Shown: in pieces, positions 17,615 to 27,016 of the stretch
How positions within the stretch are numbered: position 1 is the stretch's first letter
Layout: each line of letters starts with the position of its first letter
Source: Stutzerimonas nosocomialis
Lineage (GTDB): Bacteria; Pseudomonadota; Gammaproteobacteria; Pseudomonadales; Pseudomonadaceae
DNA: 64,000 nucleotides
Direction of reading: 5' to 3'
Assembly (NCBI RefSeq): GCF_005876855.1
Contig: NZ_QLAE01000015.1
Coordinates: 32,754-96,753, forward strand
Made by a program: the position numbers and the translations under genes
Notes under the pieces: model-generated
The model's database searches: none
Told to the model about the DNA's origin: nothing
What the model saw: only the letters and a program-made list of their open reading frames with translations

Positions 17615-17851
17615 ATGACCGACCTCAAACGCTACCGCATCCATTACCTGATCGACGGCAGGCCCGCCTCGCTGACCATGAGTTCGTTCGAGGAGCCGAG
17701 CATCGAACAGGCCGAGCTGGAAATCCTCCTGCACCATGTCCGCGAGCCTCGCGCGGCAGTTGACGCTCCCTGGGAGAGCCCCGAGCGGCGGAGCGAGCAC
17801 AGCCGGATGGACGAGCTGGGCGTGAGCAACATCCAGATCGAACCCGAATGA
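17615..17851 (+). CDS. Conserved small protein, 78 residues, unknown function
   Basis: A soluble acidic protein, 'MTDLKRYRIHYLIDGRP...', with a strand-rich N-terminal half and the tail 'LGVSNIQIEPE'. It sits 50 bases after ada and 43 bases before tatD, all on the same strand, so it may be part of that transcript. The layout (short basic beta start, acidic helix, final strand) resembles small Pseudomonas hypotheticals seen beside tatD, but I cannot name a family. The ribosome-binding site is weak (GAGAG). Confidence 0.7.
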   Translation: MTDLKRYRIHYLIDGRPASLTMSSFEEPSIEQAELEILLHHVREPRAAVDAPWESPERRSEHSRMDELGVSNIQIEPE

Positions 17852-17894
17852 GCGGCCCGGCATAATCCGCCCTTGCGCCACTCCGGAGACCCGC

Positions 17895-18674
17895 GTGCCC
17901 CTGATCGACACCCACACCCACATCGACTTCGAGCATTTCGACGACGACCGCCACGAGGTCATCGCCCGCTGCCAGGCGGCCGGCGTCGAGCGGCTGATCG
18001 TACTCGGCGTGCACCAGGCCAACTGGCAGCGGGTCTGGCAGCTGGCGCTCGATGAACCGGGCGTGCACGCCGCGCTCGGCCTGCACCCGGTGTTCCTCGC
18101 CGACCATCGTCCCGCGCACCTGGGCGAGCTGCGGCGCTGGCTGGAGCGCCTGCGCGGCGAGGACAAGCTGTGCGCCATCGGCGAAATCGGCCTGGACTAC
18201 TACATCGAGGATCCGGACAAGGAGCGCCAGCAACAGCTGCTCGACGCGCAACTCGATCTGGCCGACGAGTTCGAGCTGCCGGTGCTGCTGCACGTGCGCC
18301 GTGCCCACGCCCCGATGATCGCCGCGCTCAAGCGCCGCAAGCTCAAGCGCGCCGGCATCGCCCACGCCTTCAGCGGCAGCTGGGAAGAGGCACGCGAATA
18401 CATCCGCCTGGGCTACAAGCTGGGACTCGGCGGTGCCGGCACCTGGCCCCAGGCCCACCGCATGCACCGGGTGCTCAAGCAACTGCCGCTCGAAAGCATC
18501 GTGCTGGAAACCGACGCCCCGGACATCACCCCCTTCAGCCACGCGGGCCAGCGCAACAGCCCCGAGTTCCTGCCGGACATCTGCAGCGAACTGGCCGAGC
18601 TGCGCGGCATCGCTTGCGAAGCACTGGCCGAGGCCAGCTACCGCAACACCTGCGAACTGTTCGGCTGGAGCTGA
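17895..18674 (+). CDS. TatD-family metal-dependent hydrolase/deoxyribonuclease
   Basis: A 259-residue TIM-barrel hydrolase beginning at GTG. Metal ligands are visible: H7 and H9 in 'DTHTHID', the Glu in 'GEIGLDYY', His in 'LLHVRRAH', His in 'IAHAFSGS' and Asp in 'LETDAPD'. TatD enzymes are Mg2+-dependent 3'-5' exonucleases and AP endonucleases linked to DNA repair, although many paralogues have unknown substrates. Placement behind ada fits a repair theme, but that is inference. An upstream in-frame ATG is absent, so GTG is the best start. Confidence 0.9.
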   Translation: MPLIDTHTHIDFEHFDDDRHEVIARCQAAGVERLIVLGVHQANWQRVWQLALDEPGVHAALGLHPVFLADHRPAHLGELRRWLERLRGEDKLCAIGEIGLDYYIEDPDKERQQQLLDAQLDLADEFELPVLLHVRRAHAPMIAALKRRKLKRAGIAHAFSGSWEEAREYIRLGYKLGLGGAGTWPQAHRMHRVLKQLPLESIVLETDAPDITPFSHAGQRNSPEFLPDICSELAELRGIACEALAEASYRNTCELFGWS

Positions 18675-18775
18675 GCCGCGGCCCGCTCGGGCGAGGCTCC
18701 ATCTGTACCAATCGCCCATTGCTTCCCTACACTTTCGCCTCCCCGCCCACCCGCTCCTGCGCAGGACCCGCCGCT

Positions 18776-19684
18776 ATGGATCGCATGACCGCCATGGAAA
18801 CCTTCGTCAGCGTGATGGAGGCAGGTTCCTTTTCGGCCGCAGCACGACGACTCAAACTCGGCCAGCCGGCCGTGTCCAAGACCATCGCGCAGCTCGAAGC
18901 CCGGCTCGGCACGCCGCTGCTGATGCGCTCCACCCGCGGGCTGACGCCAACGGACGCCGGGCAGCGTTTCTACGAGCACGCCCGCCGCGCCATCGAAGCC
19001 GCCGACGACGCCGAACAGGCCGCGCGCACCTCCGCCGCCGGCCTGTCCGGCGTGCTGCGGGTGAGCGCGGCGACCACCTTCGCCCGCTTGCACATCCTGC
19101 CGGCGCTCAAGGGGTTCATGGACCGCTACCCGGAGCTGGAGGTCGACGTGACGCTGGACGACCGCGTCATCGACCTGCTTGGCGAAGGCGTGGACGTGGC
19201 GCTGCGCATGGGTGCGCTGGACGATTCCACGATGACGGCCCGGCGACTCGCGCAATGCCGGCGCCGGGTCATAGGCACGCCCGCCTACTTCGCCTCGGCG
19301 GGCATCCCGCGTACGCCGGAAGACCTCGCCCGCCACCAGGTGATCGTCTACTCCCAGCGTGGCGGCGGCGAGGTCTGGCCGTTCAGCCAGCAGAACCGCG
19401 AGGCCGCCGTGAGCGTTTCAGGCCGGCTGCGGATCAGCGCGGCCGAAGGCGTACGCACCGCGGTACTGAATGACATCGGGCTGGCGGTGGCCTCGCACTG
19501 GATGTTCGCCCCCGAGCTGGCGAGCGGGGCCGTCCACACCGTACTCGACGACTGGCTGCTGCCGACGGTGGACCTCTGGGCGGTGTTCCCGGCCGGCCGG
19601 CGGGTCACTTCACGGACGCGGGCGTTCGTCGAGTTCGTCGAGCAAACCCTGGCGGCGCAGGCCGGCACGTTCCAACCCGCCTGA
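18776..19684 (+). CDS. LysR-family transcriptional regulator
   Basis: 302 residues: a winged helix-turn-helix (residues ~1-62, 'MTAMETFVSVMEAGSFSAAARRLKLGQPAVSKTI') and a periplasmic-binding-protein-like effector domain ('LRVSAATTFARLHILPAL' to the end). It belongs to the CrgA/DsdC-like group that often represses nearby oxidoreductase genes. It is convergent with an SDR gene 12 bases away, whose operon has a striking palindrome upstream (21208-21226), a plausible binding site. The inducer is unknown. Confidence 0.92.
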   Translation: MDRMTAMETFVSVMEAGSFSAAARRLKLGQPAVSKTIAQLEARLGTPLLMRSTRGLTPTDAGQRFYEHARRAIEAADDAEQAARTSAAGLSGVLRVSAATTFARLHILPALKGFMDRYPELEVDVTLDDRVIDLLGEGVDVALRMGALDDSTMTARRLAQCRRRVIGTPAYFASAGIPRTPEDLARHQVIVYSQRGGGEVWPFSQQNREAAVSVSGRLRISAAEGVRTAVLNDIGLAVASHWMFAPELASGAVHTVLDDWLLPTVDLWAVFPAGRRVTSRTRAFVEFVEQTLAAQAGTFQPA

Positions 19685-19695
19685 TCCGGACCGGG

Positions 19696-20400
19696 TCAGA
19701 AGGCGGCCTTGCCGATCGACGCCCCGCCGTCCACGTACAACGTCTGCCCGGTCATGAACCCGGCTTCGTCCGACAGCAGGAAGGCGATGGTCGCCGCGAT
19801 CTCCTCCGGCTTGCCGAAACGCCCCATGGGGACCGCCGCGAGATAGCGCTTTTCGCCCTCGCTGCCCTGCGGATTGCCCGCGCGGAACAGCTCGGTCTCG
19901 GTCGGACCGGGCGCCACCGCATTGACCGTGATGCCGGTGCCGGCCAGCTCCAGCGCCCAGCTGCGAGCGAAGCTCACCAGCGCGGCCTTGGCCGCCGCAT
20001 AGGCGGTGCGCTGGGTCATGCCCAGAATGGTCAGGCTGGAAAGGTTCACCACCCGTCCCCAACCGCGCTCGCGCATGCCCGGCAGCAGTGCCTGGACGCT
20101 ATGCAGATTGAGCGCCAGCACGCTGTCGAGCGTGTCGAGATCGACCTCGCCGAGCGGTTGCGGCCTGACCAGGCCGACGTTGTTCACCACGCCGTCGAAC
20201 GCATGGCGGGCCGTCAGTTCGTGCAGCACGGTGGCGGTGGCGGCGCGATCGGCCAGGTCCAGGCAGACCAGCTCACCGGGAAAGGCCGCGCGCTCGCGGG
20301 CGATACCGACCACCTGATGGCCGGCACGCGACAGCCGCTCCGCCAGCGCAAGGCCGATGCCTTTGGTGGCGCCGGTAATGAGAAAGGTACGTGTCGTCAT
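19696..20400 (-). CDS. Short-chain dehydrogenase/reductase
   Basis: A 234-residue Rossmann oxidoreductase with the cofactor loop GATKGIG (residues ~10-16), catalytic Ser in 'NLSSLT', the YxxxK pair in 'TAYAAAKAAL', and the C-terminal 'GQTLYVDGG' typical of FabG-like enzymes. The basic residues near 'GIARERAAF' suggest NADP(H). The substrate is unknown. It is the second gene after the peroxiredoxin-like gene (54-base gap) and probably shares its promoter; the LysR gene converges on it. Confidence 0.92.
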   Translation of the reverse strand: MTTRTFLITGATKGIGLALAERLSRAGHQVVGIARERAAFPGELVCLDLADRAATATVLHELTARHAFDGVVNNVGLVRPQPLGEVDLDTLDSVLALNLHSVQALLPGMRERGWGRVVNLSSLTILGMTQRTAYAAAKAALVSFARSWALELAGTGITVNAVAPGPTETELFRAGNPQGSEGEKRYLAAVPMGRFGKPEEIAATIAFLLSDEAGFMTGQTLYVDGGASIGKAAF

Positions 20401-20453
20401 GGCGTACTCCAGACAAGGGGAATGGCCGCGCCTTACGGGCGCGGCGTGACGGG

Positions 20454-21122
20454 TCAGCCGCGACGGGCCTTTTCCAGCACGGGGAACAGCTCCGAGGGGT
20501 CGGGGCGGCGGGTGTAATCCGGGTTCACCTCGCCATACAGCACCGTGCCGTCCTGACCGATCACGTAGCGCGCCGGCATCGGCAACGTCCAGCTCGGGTC
20601 ATCGTTGAAGGCCGGCAGGTCGTTCTTGAGCGCCTTGTACAGCTCGACCAGGTAATCGGGCAGCGTGAAGCGCAGGCCGAACGCGGCCGCCGCCTCTCCC
20701 CTCCGGTCGCTTAGCACTGGAAAACCCAACGCCTGGGTACGCACCGCCTTGCGGCTGTTCACCGGCGTCTGCGGCGAGATCGCCACCAGGTTCGCGCCCA
20801 GCTCGCGAATGCGCGCGAGCGCCTCATCGAGCGCCTGCAGCTCCAGGTTGCAGTACGGACACCAGACGCCCCGGTAGAAGCTGATCACCAGCGGCCCCTG
20901 GGCGAGCAGTTCGGCCGAGGACACCGGCTGACCGTTCTGGTCGGCCAGCTCGAAGGCGGGCGCGCGCTCCCCCACCTTCACGGCACGGGCGGCCTGGCCA
21001 CTGGCAATCAGCTCGGCAGTGGCGCGCTCCATGATGGGATGGATGTGGGCGGGGGCGTTGAACGGCGGCTTGCCGGCCTTGAAATCGGCCTTGAAGGCAT
21101 CGAGCGAGTCTTGCAGGGACAT
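20454..21122 (-). CDS. AhpC/TSA-family peroxiredoxin-like protein
   Basis: A 222-residue thioredoxin-fold protein with a helical N-terminal extension (residues 1-55) followed by the AhpC/TSA domain. The active-site region reads 'RGVWCPYCNLEL', giving a CPYC pair instead of the single peroxidatic Cys of 2-Cys enzymes, as in the group of redoxins often found in small oxidative operons. It likely reduces peroxides or protein thiols. The ATG at 21122 follows GGAG; an upstream frame to 21170 lacks a good site. It starts the operon with the SDR. Confidence 0.9.
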   Translation of the reverse strand: MSLQDSLDAFKADFKAGKPPFNAPAHIHPIMERATAELIASGQAARAVKVGERAPAFELADQNGQPVSSAELLAQGPLVISFYRGVWCPYCNLELQALDEALARIRELGANLVAISPQTPVNSRKAVRTQALGFPVLSDRRGEAAAAFGLRFTLPDYLVELYKALKNDLPAFNDDPSWTLPMPARYVIGQDGTVLYGEVNPDYTRRPDPSELFPVLEKARRG

Positions 21123-21207
21123 GGCTACTCCGAAGTGGTCGACGAACCCGGTGTTCGTCGTGGGTGCCATCTTTCGGTATCCGCCGGTGGTCAGGTAGGC
21201 GGCCGGC

Positions 21208-21226
21208 GGGAATAACGGTTATTCCC
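21208..21226. promoter_or_regulatory. Perfect 19-bp palindrome upstream of the peroxiredoxin/SDR operon
   Basis: GGGAATAAC-G-GTTATTCCC, nine-base arms with one central base. It lies 86 bases before the peroxiredoxin start. Its T-N11-A core is the LysR-type pattern, so the LysR protein encoded at 18776 is the natural candidate ligand. Confidence 0.65.
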
Positions 21227-21320
21227 ACGACCGCCGGCAGGGCCCGCCCGTCCCGCATCGGCGCAGCGCCGCGCTGGAGATAGCCCCGGGGCGCTGTCGC
21301 TCAGGCCCGCGTGCCCGCCC

Positions 21321-23351
21321 TCATACCCTGAACGCGCCGATCAGCTGCTGCAGCTGGGCCACCTGGGCGGTGAGTTCGCGGCTCGCCTGTTCGGCCTGCC
21401 CTGCGCCCTGGGCGGTACGCTGGCCAGCCTGGCTGATGGCGACGATGTTCTGGTCGATATCGTGGGCCACGGCGGTCTGCTCCTCGGCCGCGGCGGCGAT
21501 CTGCTGGTTCTGGTCGACGATCATGCCCACCGCCCCGAGGATGTTCTGCAGGGCTTCCTGGACCTGTGCCGACTGGCTCACCGTGTCGTCGGCCATCCGG
21601 TGGCTGGCGTGCATGGTCTTGACCGCCGCACCGACACCCGACTGGAGACGGGCGATCATCTGCTCGATCTCGGCGGTGGACTGCTGGGTGCGCCGCGCCA
21701 GATTGCGCACCTCGTCGGCGACCACCGCGAAGCCCCGGCCCTGCTCGCCGGCGCGCGCGGCCTCGATCGCCGCGTTGAGGGCCAGCAGATTGGTCTGTTC
21801 GGCGATGGCCTTGATCACGTCGAGCACCTGGCTGATCGCCGTGCTGTCGGTGACCAGCTGGTTGATCACGCTCACCGACTGCTCGATCTCGCCCGCCAGC
21901 CGCTGGATGCTGTCGACCTGGGCATCCACCAGGCCCCGCCCGCTCAGGGTTTCCCGGTTCACCGCCTGGGCTCCGTCGACCGCCGCCGACGCGCTGCTCG
22001 CCACCGCCTGGGCCGTGGCCGACATCTGGTTCATCGCGGTGGCGACCTGGTCGATCTGGCCACGCTGCTCGGTGACCGCATGGCTGCTGTCGGCGGCGAT
22101 GCCCTCGACCGCACCGGCCTGCCGGTTGACCTCGCCCACCGTCTGCCCGACCCGCTCGATCAGTTCGCGAATGCGGGTGATCGAGGCGTTGAAGACCTGT
22201 CCCAGCTCGCCCATTTCATCGCGGCTCTGGACCTTGAAACGGGCCGTCATGTCGCCCGCGGCCACCTGATCGAGCACCCGCCCGAGCGCCGACAGGGAGG
22301 CGCGGGTGGACACGTAGAACGCGCTGTAGAGATACACCACCAGCACGAACACCAGCGCCAGCGCCGTCAGCAGCAGGATCACTTCCAGCCGCTTGTCCTG
22401 CAGGCGCTCGCTCAGGCGCTGGTCGAGCACGGCCAGCGAGGCGTCGTTGAAGGCGTAGGTCTTGGCGATCTCGGCGGTGAGCCGGTCGTAGAACCGCTCC
22501 CAGGGCTGGTCCAGTGCGTCGGCCATGATCACTTCGTCCTGGATCAGCTCGCTGCCGATCCGCAGGGAGTCGCGGCTGGCCTCGGCGGCGGCCTGCAGCC
22601 GATCCGCGGCGGCGCCGACGCTGCCCAACGCATCCTGCAGCTGGGCGCCGTACTGGGCCTGGGTCTTTTCCAGCTCCAGCACCAGGCCGTCCAGGGCATT
22701 GCTCGCATCGGAATTGAGAAACCCCTGGCCGAACGTGTAGGCGCCAACCGCCCGGGCCTCTGCGAGCAATGCCGTGACGGCCGGCGTCGCCGCGGTCAGC
22801 AGCTCGCTGAGCTGGCGAACGTCGCTCTGGGTGTCGACGCTCAGGCCCGACTGATTGGCGATCAAGCGGATCAGCACCTGTGCGTGGCCGAGCACCTGAT
22901 CGGCCATCGCCACCCTGGACTGCAGCGAGGATTCCTTGCGCGCCGCCTCGAACGCGGTGGCCAGCGCGTCGCGGCGCGAGGTGAACTCGGCGACCTGATC
23001 GCCCTCCTCGCCAACCGGCGCCAGGGCGCCGAGCCCCCGGGTCACGCCCTCCTGGGCACGCGCCATCCGCGCGCTCAGCGCCTGGGAGTTGCCGGCCTGC
23101 CCGATGATCGCCTCGATCCGCACCAGGTCCTTCCAGTCTTCCAGGTCCCGGCGCAGCGACAGCGCCGCCGAGAGCGGCTCGAGGCTTTCCAGCTCGACCT
23201 GGGTCGCGACGAACTCGCGGTAGGAATCCTTCACCAGGAAGTAGTTGGTGAGCAGCATGGGGACGAAGAACAGCACGCTGATCAGGCTGAACTTCATGCC
23301 GAAACTGAGGCGATTCATCATCGCCACTGCGGGATTGAGCAGGCGCTTCAA
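21321..23351 (-). CDS. Methyl-accepting chemotaxis protein
   Basis: A 676-residue receptor: TM1 (residues ~18-40), a long all-helical periplasmic sensor (~40-335), TM2, HAMP, and a cytoplasmic signalling domain whose tip reads '[32 protein letters not shown]'. The ligand is unknown. It corresponds in place to P. aeruginosa PA4520, next to ampDE. The start is a TTG preceded by GGGAG; the first ATG in frame is ten codons in. A sigma-28-like promoter lies upstream, consistent with flagellar co-regulation. Confidence 0.93.
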   Translation of the reverse strand: MKRLLNPAVAMMNRLSFGMKFSLISVLFFVPMLLTNYFLVKDSYREFVATQVELESLEPLSAALSLRRDLEDWKDLVRIEAIIGQAGNSQALSARMARAQEGVTRGLGALAPVGEEGDQVAEFTSRRDALATAFEAARKESSLQSRVAMADQVLGHAQVLIRLIANQSGLSVDTQSDVRQLSELLTAATPAVTALLAEARAVGAYTFGQGFLNSDASNALDGLVLELEKTQAQYGAQLQDALGSVGAAADRLQAAAEASRDSLRIGSELIQDEVIMADALDQPWERFYDRLTAEIAKTYAFNDASLAVLDQRLSERLQDKRLEVILLLTALALVFVLVVYLYSAFYVSTRASLSALGRVLDQVAAGDMTARFKVQSRDEMGELGQVFNASITRIRELIERVGQTVGEVNRQAGAVEGIAADSSHAVTEQRGQIDQVATAMNQMSATAQAVASSASAAVDGAQAVNRETLSGRGLVDAQVDSIQRLAGEIEQSVSVINQLVTDSTAISQVLDVIKAIAEQTNLLALNAAIEAARAGEQGRGFAVVADEVRNLARRTQQSTAEIEQMIARLQSGVGAAVKTMHASHRMADDTVSQSAQVQEALQNILGAVGMIVDQNQQIAAAAEEQTAVAHDIDQNIVAISQAGQRTAQGAGQAEQASRELTAQVAQLQQLIGAFRV

Positions 23352-23425
23352 GGGACGTCTCCCGTATTGTTATTGGGCGCAGCCGGCCGGCTGCGGAGCT
23401 CGTCGGAGTGAGATCGTTATACGGG

Positions 23426-23452
23426 ATATCGACGGGGCGGCAGCCAACTTAA
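23426..23452 (-). promoter_or_regulatory. FliA (sigma-28)-like promoter of the chemoreceptor gene
   Basis: On the minus strand TTAAGTTG (23445-23452), exactly 11 bases, then GTCGATAT (23426-23433). Consensus is TAAAGTTT-N11-GCCGATAA; each half differs at two positions. Confidence 0.5.
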
Positions 23453-23487
23453 GCAATAGCGATGTGCCGCCATAAACGGGAAGGATG

Positions 23488-23513
23488 GGACCCTGCCAGA
23501 GCGAGCAGGGTCC
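23488..23513 (-). terminator. Stem-loop downstream of ampE
   Basis: GGACCCTG and CAGGGTCC pair perfectly over eight bases with a ten-base loop. It lies about 30 bases past the ampE stop and before the chemoreceptor promoter. No T run follows, so termination efficiency is uncertain. Confidence 0.45.
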
Positions 23514-23543
23514 TGGAGGGAGGACAGCGGAACGCGGCGCGGC

Positions 23544-24380
23544 TCAGGCGAGCAGCGTGACTACCGCGAAGACCGCATACCAGAGCGCCCCGGCACGAAT
23601 CAGCAAGGCCCAGAGCGCGTCCAGGCGGGCCACGCCCGGCTCGCCGATGAAGCGCTCGTCGAGATCGGCCGCCGCCGGCCCGGCCTGGCCGAGCAGCCGA
23701 TCAGCGGGCAGCTCCCAGTGCAGCAGCTCGGGCAGCAGGACCCGATTGACCGCCACGAAGTTGCCCACCAGCGCAAAGCTTGCCGTCAGCGCCCGCACCG
23801 GCAGCCAGTCCAGCGCATGACGCACCTGTGCGGCCCGCTCGCGCAGTCCCTGGCTGGCGCCGTGCTCGGCGACCAGCGCCAGCAGGCGGTAGCCGAGCGC
23901 CACCAGCGGGCCGAGCAGCATGTACCAGAAGATCACCACGAAGAAGCTCTGGAAGCCCTGCCACAGCAGGTGCCGCTCGACGCCCTCGAACAGCCCTTGT
24001 TCGCTGTCGGCGGTCAGCCCCAGGTCCCGCTCGGCCGCCAGGAAGGCGCCCTCCCGGTCTTCGCGCCGCCACATGTCGCGAAACGGACCGAGCTGGCGCT
24101 TCACGTCGCCTCGGCCCAGGCTGTAGAGCACCACCAGCAGGTGCACCGGCAGGATGAGCAAGCCATAGGCCAGCGGCTCGAGCACCGCCAGCAGCAGCGC
24201 CAGCGCGAGCACCGGCAACAGCACCAGCAGCGTCAGCAGCAACCAGGGCGAGCCGCTCAGCGTCGGGTGCGCCTGCAGGCGGGTCTGCAGGGCCAGCCAC
24301 CAGCCGTCGCGCTGTACCGCCAGACGCAGCGACGAGAACTTCTCGACCAGAAGCACCAGTAGCAGAACCAGAAAACTCAC
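23544..24380 (-). CDS. ampE: AmpE, inner-membrane regulator of the ampDE operon
   Basis: A 278-residue membrane protein with about four hydrophobic segments, beginning 'MSFLVLLLVLLVEKFSS' as in known AmpE, and carrying the conserved cytoplasmic stretch 'ERDLGLTADSEQGLFEGVERHLLWQGFQ'-type region. AmpE resembles CobD/CbiB proteins; its exact role beside AmpD in beta-lactamase and muropeptide control is unsettled. The GTG start overlaps the ampD stop (GTGA), proving coupling. A longer upstream frame merely runs through ampD. Confidence 0.93.
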   Translation of the reverse strand: MSFLVLLLVLLVEKFSSLRLAVQRDGWWLALQTRLQAHPTLSGSPWLLLTLLVLLPVLALALLLAVLEPLAYGLLILPVHLLVVLYSLGRGDVKRQLGPFRDMWRREDREGAFLAAERDLGLTADSEQGLFEGVERHLLWQGFQSFFVVIFWYMLLGPLVALGYRLLALVAEHGASQGLRERAAQVRHALDWLPVRALTASFALVGNFVAVNRVLLPELLHWELPADRLLGQAGPAAADLDERFIGEPGVARLDALWALLIRAGALWYAVFAVVTLLA

Positions 24381-24946
24381 ATCACGCTCCTTGTTTCGGT
24401 ACAGATCGAGGCCGCGACCAGGCGGCGCCAGTCGAAGAACGGGCCGGGATCGGTCTTGCGCTGCGGCGCGATATCGCTGTGGCCACAGACCCGATCGGGG
24501 GTGATCGCCGGGTAGTGCCGCTGCAGCAACTGGCACAGTGGGATCAACGCCTGGTACTGGGCCTCGGTGAACGGCTGATCATCGGTGCCTTCGAGCTCGA
24601 TGCCAATGGAGAAATCGTTGCAATTCTCCCGCTCGCAGAAGCATGAGACGCCGGCATGCCAGGCGCGATCGAGGGTCGAGACGAACTGGGTGACCGCGCC
24701 GTCGCGCTCGATGAGAAAGTGCGCCGAAACCCTGAGGTCGGCGATTTCCTGGAAGAAAGGGTGCTCGGTGGGGTCCAGGCAGTTCTGGAAAAGGCGTTGC
24801 GCGTTGCCGGTGCCGAAGCACCCGGGCGGCAGGCTGATGTTGTGCAGCACCAGCAGGGACACCTCGCCTGCGGGGCGCGCATTGAAATTGGGCGAAGGGC
24901 GGTGGCTGATGCCCTGGCACCAGCCGGTGGCGGGATCCAGCTGCAT
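24377..24946 (-). CDS. ampD: 1,6-anhydro-N-acetylmuramyl-L-alanine amidase AmpD
   Basis: A 189-residue cytosolic zinc amidase that removes the peptide from anhydromuropeptides during cell-wall recycling. Its loss derepresses AmpC beta-lactamase through AmpR. Ligands align with E. coli AmpD: H35 (VLHNIS), H156 and D166 for zinc, with E117 and K164 catalytic ('CGHSDIAPQRKTDPGP'). It is the first gene of ampDE. Nothing suggests inactivation: the length and all motifs are intact. Confidence 0.96.
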   Translation of the reverse strand: MQLDPATGWCQGISHRPSPNFNARPAGEVSLLVLHNISLPPGCFGTGNAQRLFQNCLDPTEHPFFQEIADLRVSAHFLIERDGAVTQFVSTLDRAWHAGVSCFCERENCNDFSIGIELEGTDDQPFTEAQYQALIPLCQLLQRHYPAITPDRVCGHSDIAPQRKTDPGPFFDWRRLVAASICTETRSVM

Positions 24947-25016
24947 GGAGGCTCCTGGGTCGAGGGGTCCCCAAGCTTAAAGCGTCGAGCCGCTCAGCAC
25001 ACGGTTTTCGCCAGTG

Positions 25017-25733
25017 TCAGAACAGCTGCGGCTGGTCCGTCGCCTGGCGATCGCGCCGGGACGCCAGTCGATCGGCGAGACGGGTCGGCTCCGGCAGCCG
25101 ATAACGGGTCACGTAGTCCATCACCAGCCGCGGCGCGCTGGCCAGGCTGACCCGGTTGCCCGGCGAGACGATCAATGGACGCACCTTGTCCTTGCTGCGC
25201 AGCACCGTGCCGATGACGTCGCCGCTCTTGTCGAGCAGGTCGACCTGGGCGCCCCGGTTGAGCGCCAGCTCTTCATGGCGGCCGGTGAGAATCTTCTTCG
25301 CCACGCCGATGGTCGGCAGCCCGGTCACCACGCCCAGGTGAGCGGCGATGCCGAGCCGGCGCGGATGGGCGATGCCCTGGCCGTCGCTGAAGATCATGTC
25401 CGGCACCTGCGGCAGCGCCTCGAGCGCCTGCAGCACGGCCGGCAGCTCGCGAAACGACAGCAGGCCCGGAACGTAGGGCATCGAGGTGGGAATCCGCGCC
25501 AGGCTCTGGGCCACCGGCTCGAGGGTGTTGGCATCGAGCAGCACGACCGCGGCGCGGGTGATGGCGCCACCTTCCTCGAAGCCGACGTCGACGCCGGCGA
25601 TCAGCTTCAGCGGCCCGAAATCGTCTTCCAGGCGCACCTGCGCCGCGAGGACCTGCTGCAGTTCGCGGGCGGCGGCGGTGCTGCCGTCCCAGTCGCCGAA
25701 TGGCGAGGCATAGCGGGGCTCGGGAACGCTCAT
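25017..25733 (-). CDS. nfi: Endonuclease V
   Basis: A 238-residue repair nuclease that cuts one base 3' of deoxyinosine, the product of adenine deamination. The catalytic acids D49 (AGVDVGF), E96 and D117 (FSDGQG) and the PYVPG strand-separating wedge at 86-90 are all present. It ends 70 bases before ampD on the same strand and has its own short upstream region; the GGAG of 'caggaggag'-type sequence just before the ATG supports the start at 25733. Confidence 0.95.
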   Translation of the reverse strand: MSVPEPRYASPFGDWDGSTAAARELQQVLAAQVRLEDDFGPLKLIAGVDVGFEEGGAITRAAVVLLDANTLEPVAQSLARIPTSMPYVPGLLSFRELPAVLQALEALPQVPDMIFSDGQGIAHPRRLGIAAHLGVVTGLPTIGVAKKILTGRHEELALNRGAQVDLLDKSGDVIGTVLRSKDKVRPLIVSPGNRVSLASAPRLVMDYVTRYRLPEPTRLADRLASRRDRQATDQPQLF

Positions 25734-25892
25734 GAACTCCTCCAGGTTGATGAGGGTTGGATGCGGACGTGGCGATCCGGTTCAGCGCCGACGACTTATG
25801 GCTAACTGGACAGTGCCGGAAAAACACACGACGATCACGCCGTAACAGGGCCGATACGACCTTGATATCCGACAACAATTAGAAAAGCCACG

Positions 25893-26882
25893 ATGCAATC
25901 GCCGACCTGCTTCAAACGCATCAGCGTGCTCGCCACCGACGGCGTGTTCGCCTCCACCCTGACCCAGGCCCAGGACTTCTTCCACATGGCCGCCCTGCGC
26001 CACGCTCGCCAGCTCGGCCTCGAGACGCCAACGCTCGAGAGCCGCCTGGCGAGCCCGGACGGTTGCCCGGTGACCACCTTCAGCGGCACGCAGATCGGCG
26101 TGGACAGCGGGCTGGGCGACGCCGACGCGATCATCCTGCCGGCCTTCTGGGGCGACTTCGATACGCTCTGCCGGCGCTACCCCGGCGTGATGCCCTGGTT
26201 GCGCGAACGGCACCAGGCCGGGGCCGCCATCTGCGGCGAGGCCACCGGAGTGTTCTGGATGGCCGAGGCGGGCCTGCTCGATGGCAAGCAGGGCGCCACC
26301 CACTGGCGTTTCGCCGAGGAGTTCGCCCGCCGGTTTCCCCAGGTCCAGCTCAACCCGGACAAGCACCTGAGCGACAGCGACAACCTCTACTGCGCGGGCG
26401 GCACCACCTCGGCGAGCGATCTCTACCTGTTCCTGGTGGAGCGCTTCTGCGGACCGAACGTGGCCCAGGGCATGGCGCGCGACGTGCTGTTCGAGGTGCA
26501 GCGACGCTACAGCCCCGGCCGCATCGGCTTCGGCGGCCAGAAATTGCACCTGGACACCAGCGTGTTGCAGATCCAGGAATGGCTCGAAGCGCACTTCGCG
26601 GAAAAATTTCGCTTCGAGGACGTGGCCCGCCAGCACGGCATGAGCATTCGCAATTTCATGCGCCGCTTCCAGGCCGCCACCGGCGACAAGCCGCTCCACT
26701 ATCTGCAGCGGCTGCGCGTGGAGACGGCCAAGGGCTTGCTGTCATCGACGCGCAAGAGCATCAAGACCGTCAGCTATGAAGTGGGCTACGACGACGCGAG
26801 CTTCTTCGCCCGCCTGTTCCGCCAGCACACCGAACTCACCCCCAACCAGTACCGCCAGCAGTATCGGCATAAAGGCGGCTAA
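25893..26882 (+). CDS. GlxA-family regulator (DJ-1/PfpI-like domain plus AraC helix-turn-helix)
   Basis: A 329-residue two-domain activator. Residues ~8-190 form a class I glutamine amidotransferase-like fold with an 'AICGEATG' nucleophile-elbow-like site; residues ~228-325 are two AraC helix-turn-helix units ('FRFEDVARQHGMSIRNFMRRF' and 'IKTVSYEVGYDDASFFARLF'). Relatives control catabolism of amines and amino acids (ArgR, CdhR, GbdR), but this one has no catabolic neighbours, so its target is open. Its TAA stop forms the start of a heptamer array. Confidence 0.92.
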   Translation: MQSPTCFKRISVLATDGVFASTLTQAQDFFHMAALRHARQLGLETPTLESRLASPDGCPVTTFSGTQIGVDSGLGDADAIILPAFWGDFDTLCRRYPGVMPWLRERHQAGAAICGEATGVFWMAEAGLLDGKQGATHWRFAEEFARRFPQVQLNPDKHLSDSDNLYCAGGTTSASDLYLFLVERFCGPNVAQGMARDVLFEVQRRYSPGRIGFGGQKLHLDTSVLQIQEWLEAHFAEKFRFEDVARQHGMSIRNFMRRFQAATGDKPLHYLQRLRVETAKGLLSSTRKSIKTVSYEVGYDDASFFARLFRQHTELTPNQYRQQYRHKGG

Positions 26883-26916
26883 AGCTGGAAGCTGGAAGCT
26901 GGAAGCTGGAAGCTGG
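26882..26916 (+). repeat. Five exact tandem copies of AAGCTGG
   Basis: Identical in unit and copy number to the array at 15323, and again beginning inside the stop codon (TAA at 26880-26882) of the upstream gene. Confidence 0.95.
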
Positions 26917-26985
26917 AAAGCGTTCGGCGCAGCGGAAAAGACGGCACGCTCGACGGCTCCTACAGAACGTCGGGCGTGTAACCGC

Positions 26986-27000
26986 GCGGGTTTCACCCGC
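26986..27000. repeat. Interspersed hairpin element (GCGGGT-TTC-ACCCGC)
   Basis: A perfect six-base-arm palindrome inside CGCGGGTTTCACCCGCCCTACA. I recall this sequence as a common dispersed repeat in Pseudomonas stutzeri/mendocina-type genomes. It is followed by a T run (27011-27016) and may help terminate the GlxA-like gene. Confidence 0.6.
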
Positions 27001-27016
27001 CCTACAGGCTGCCTTT

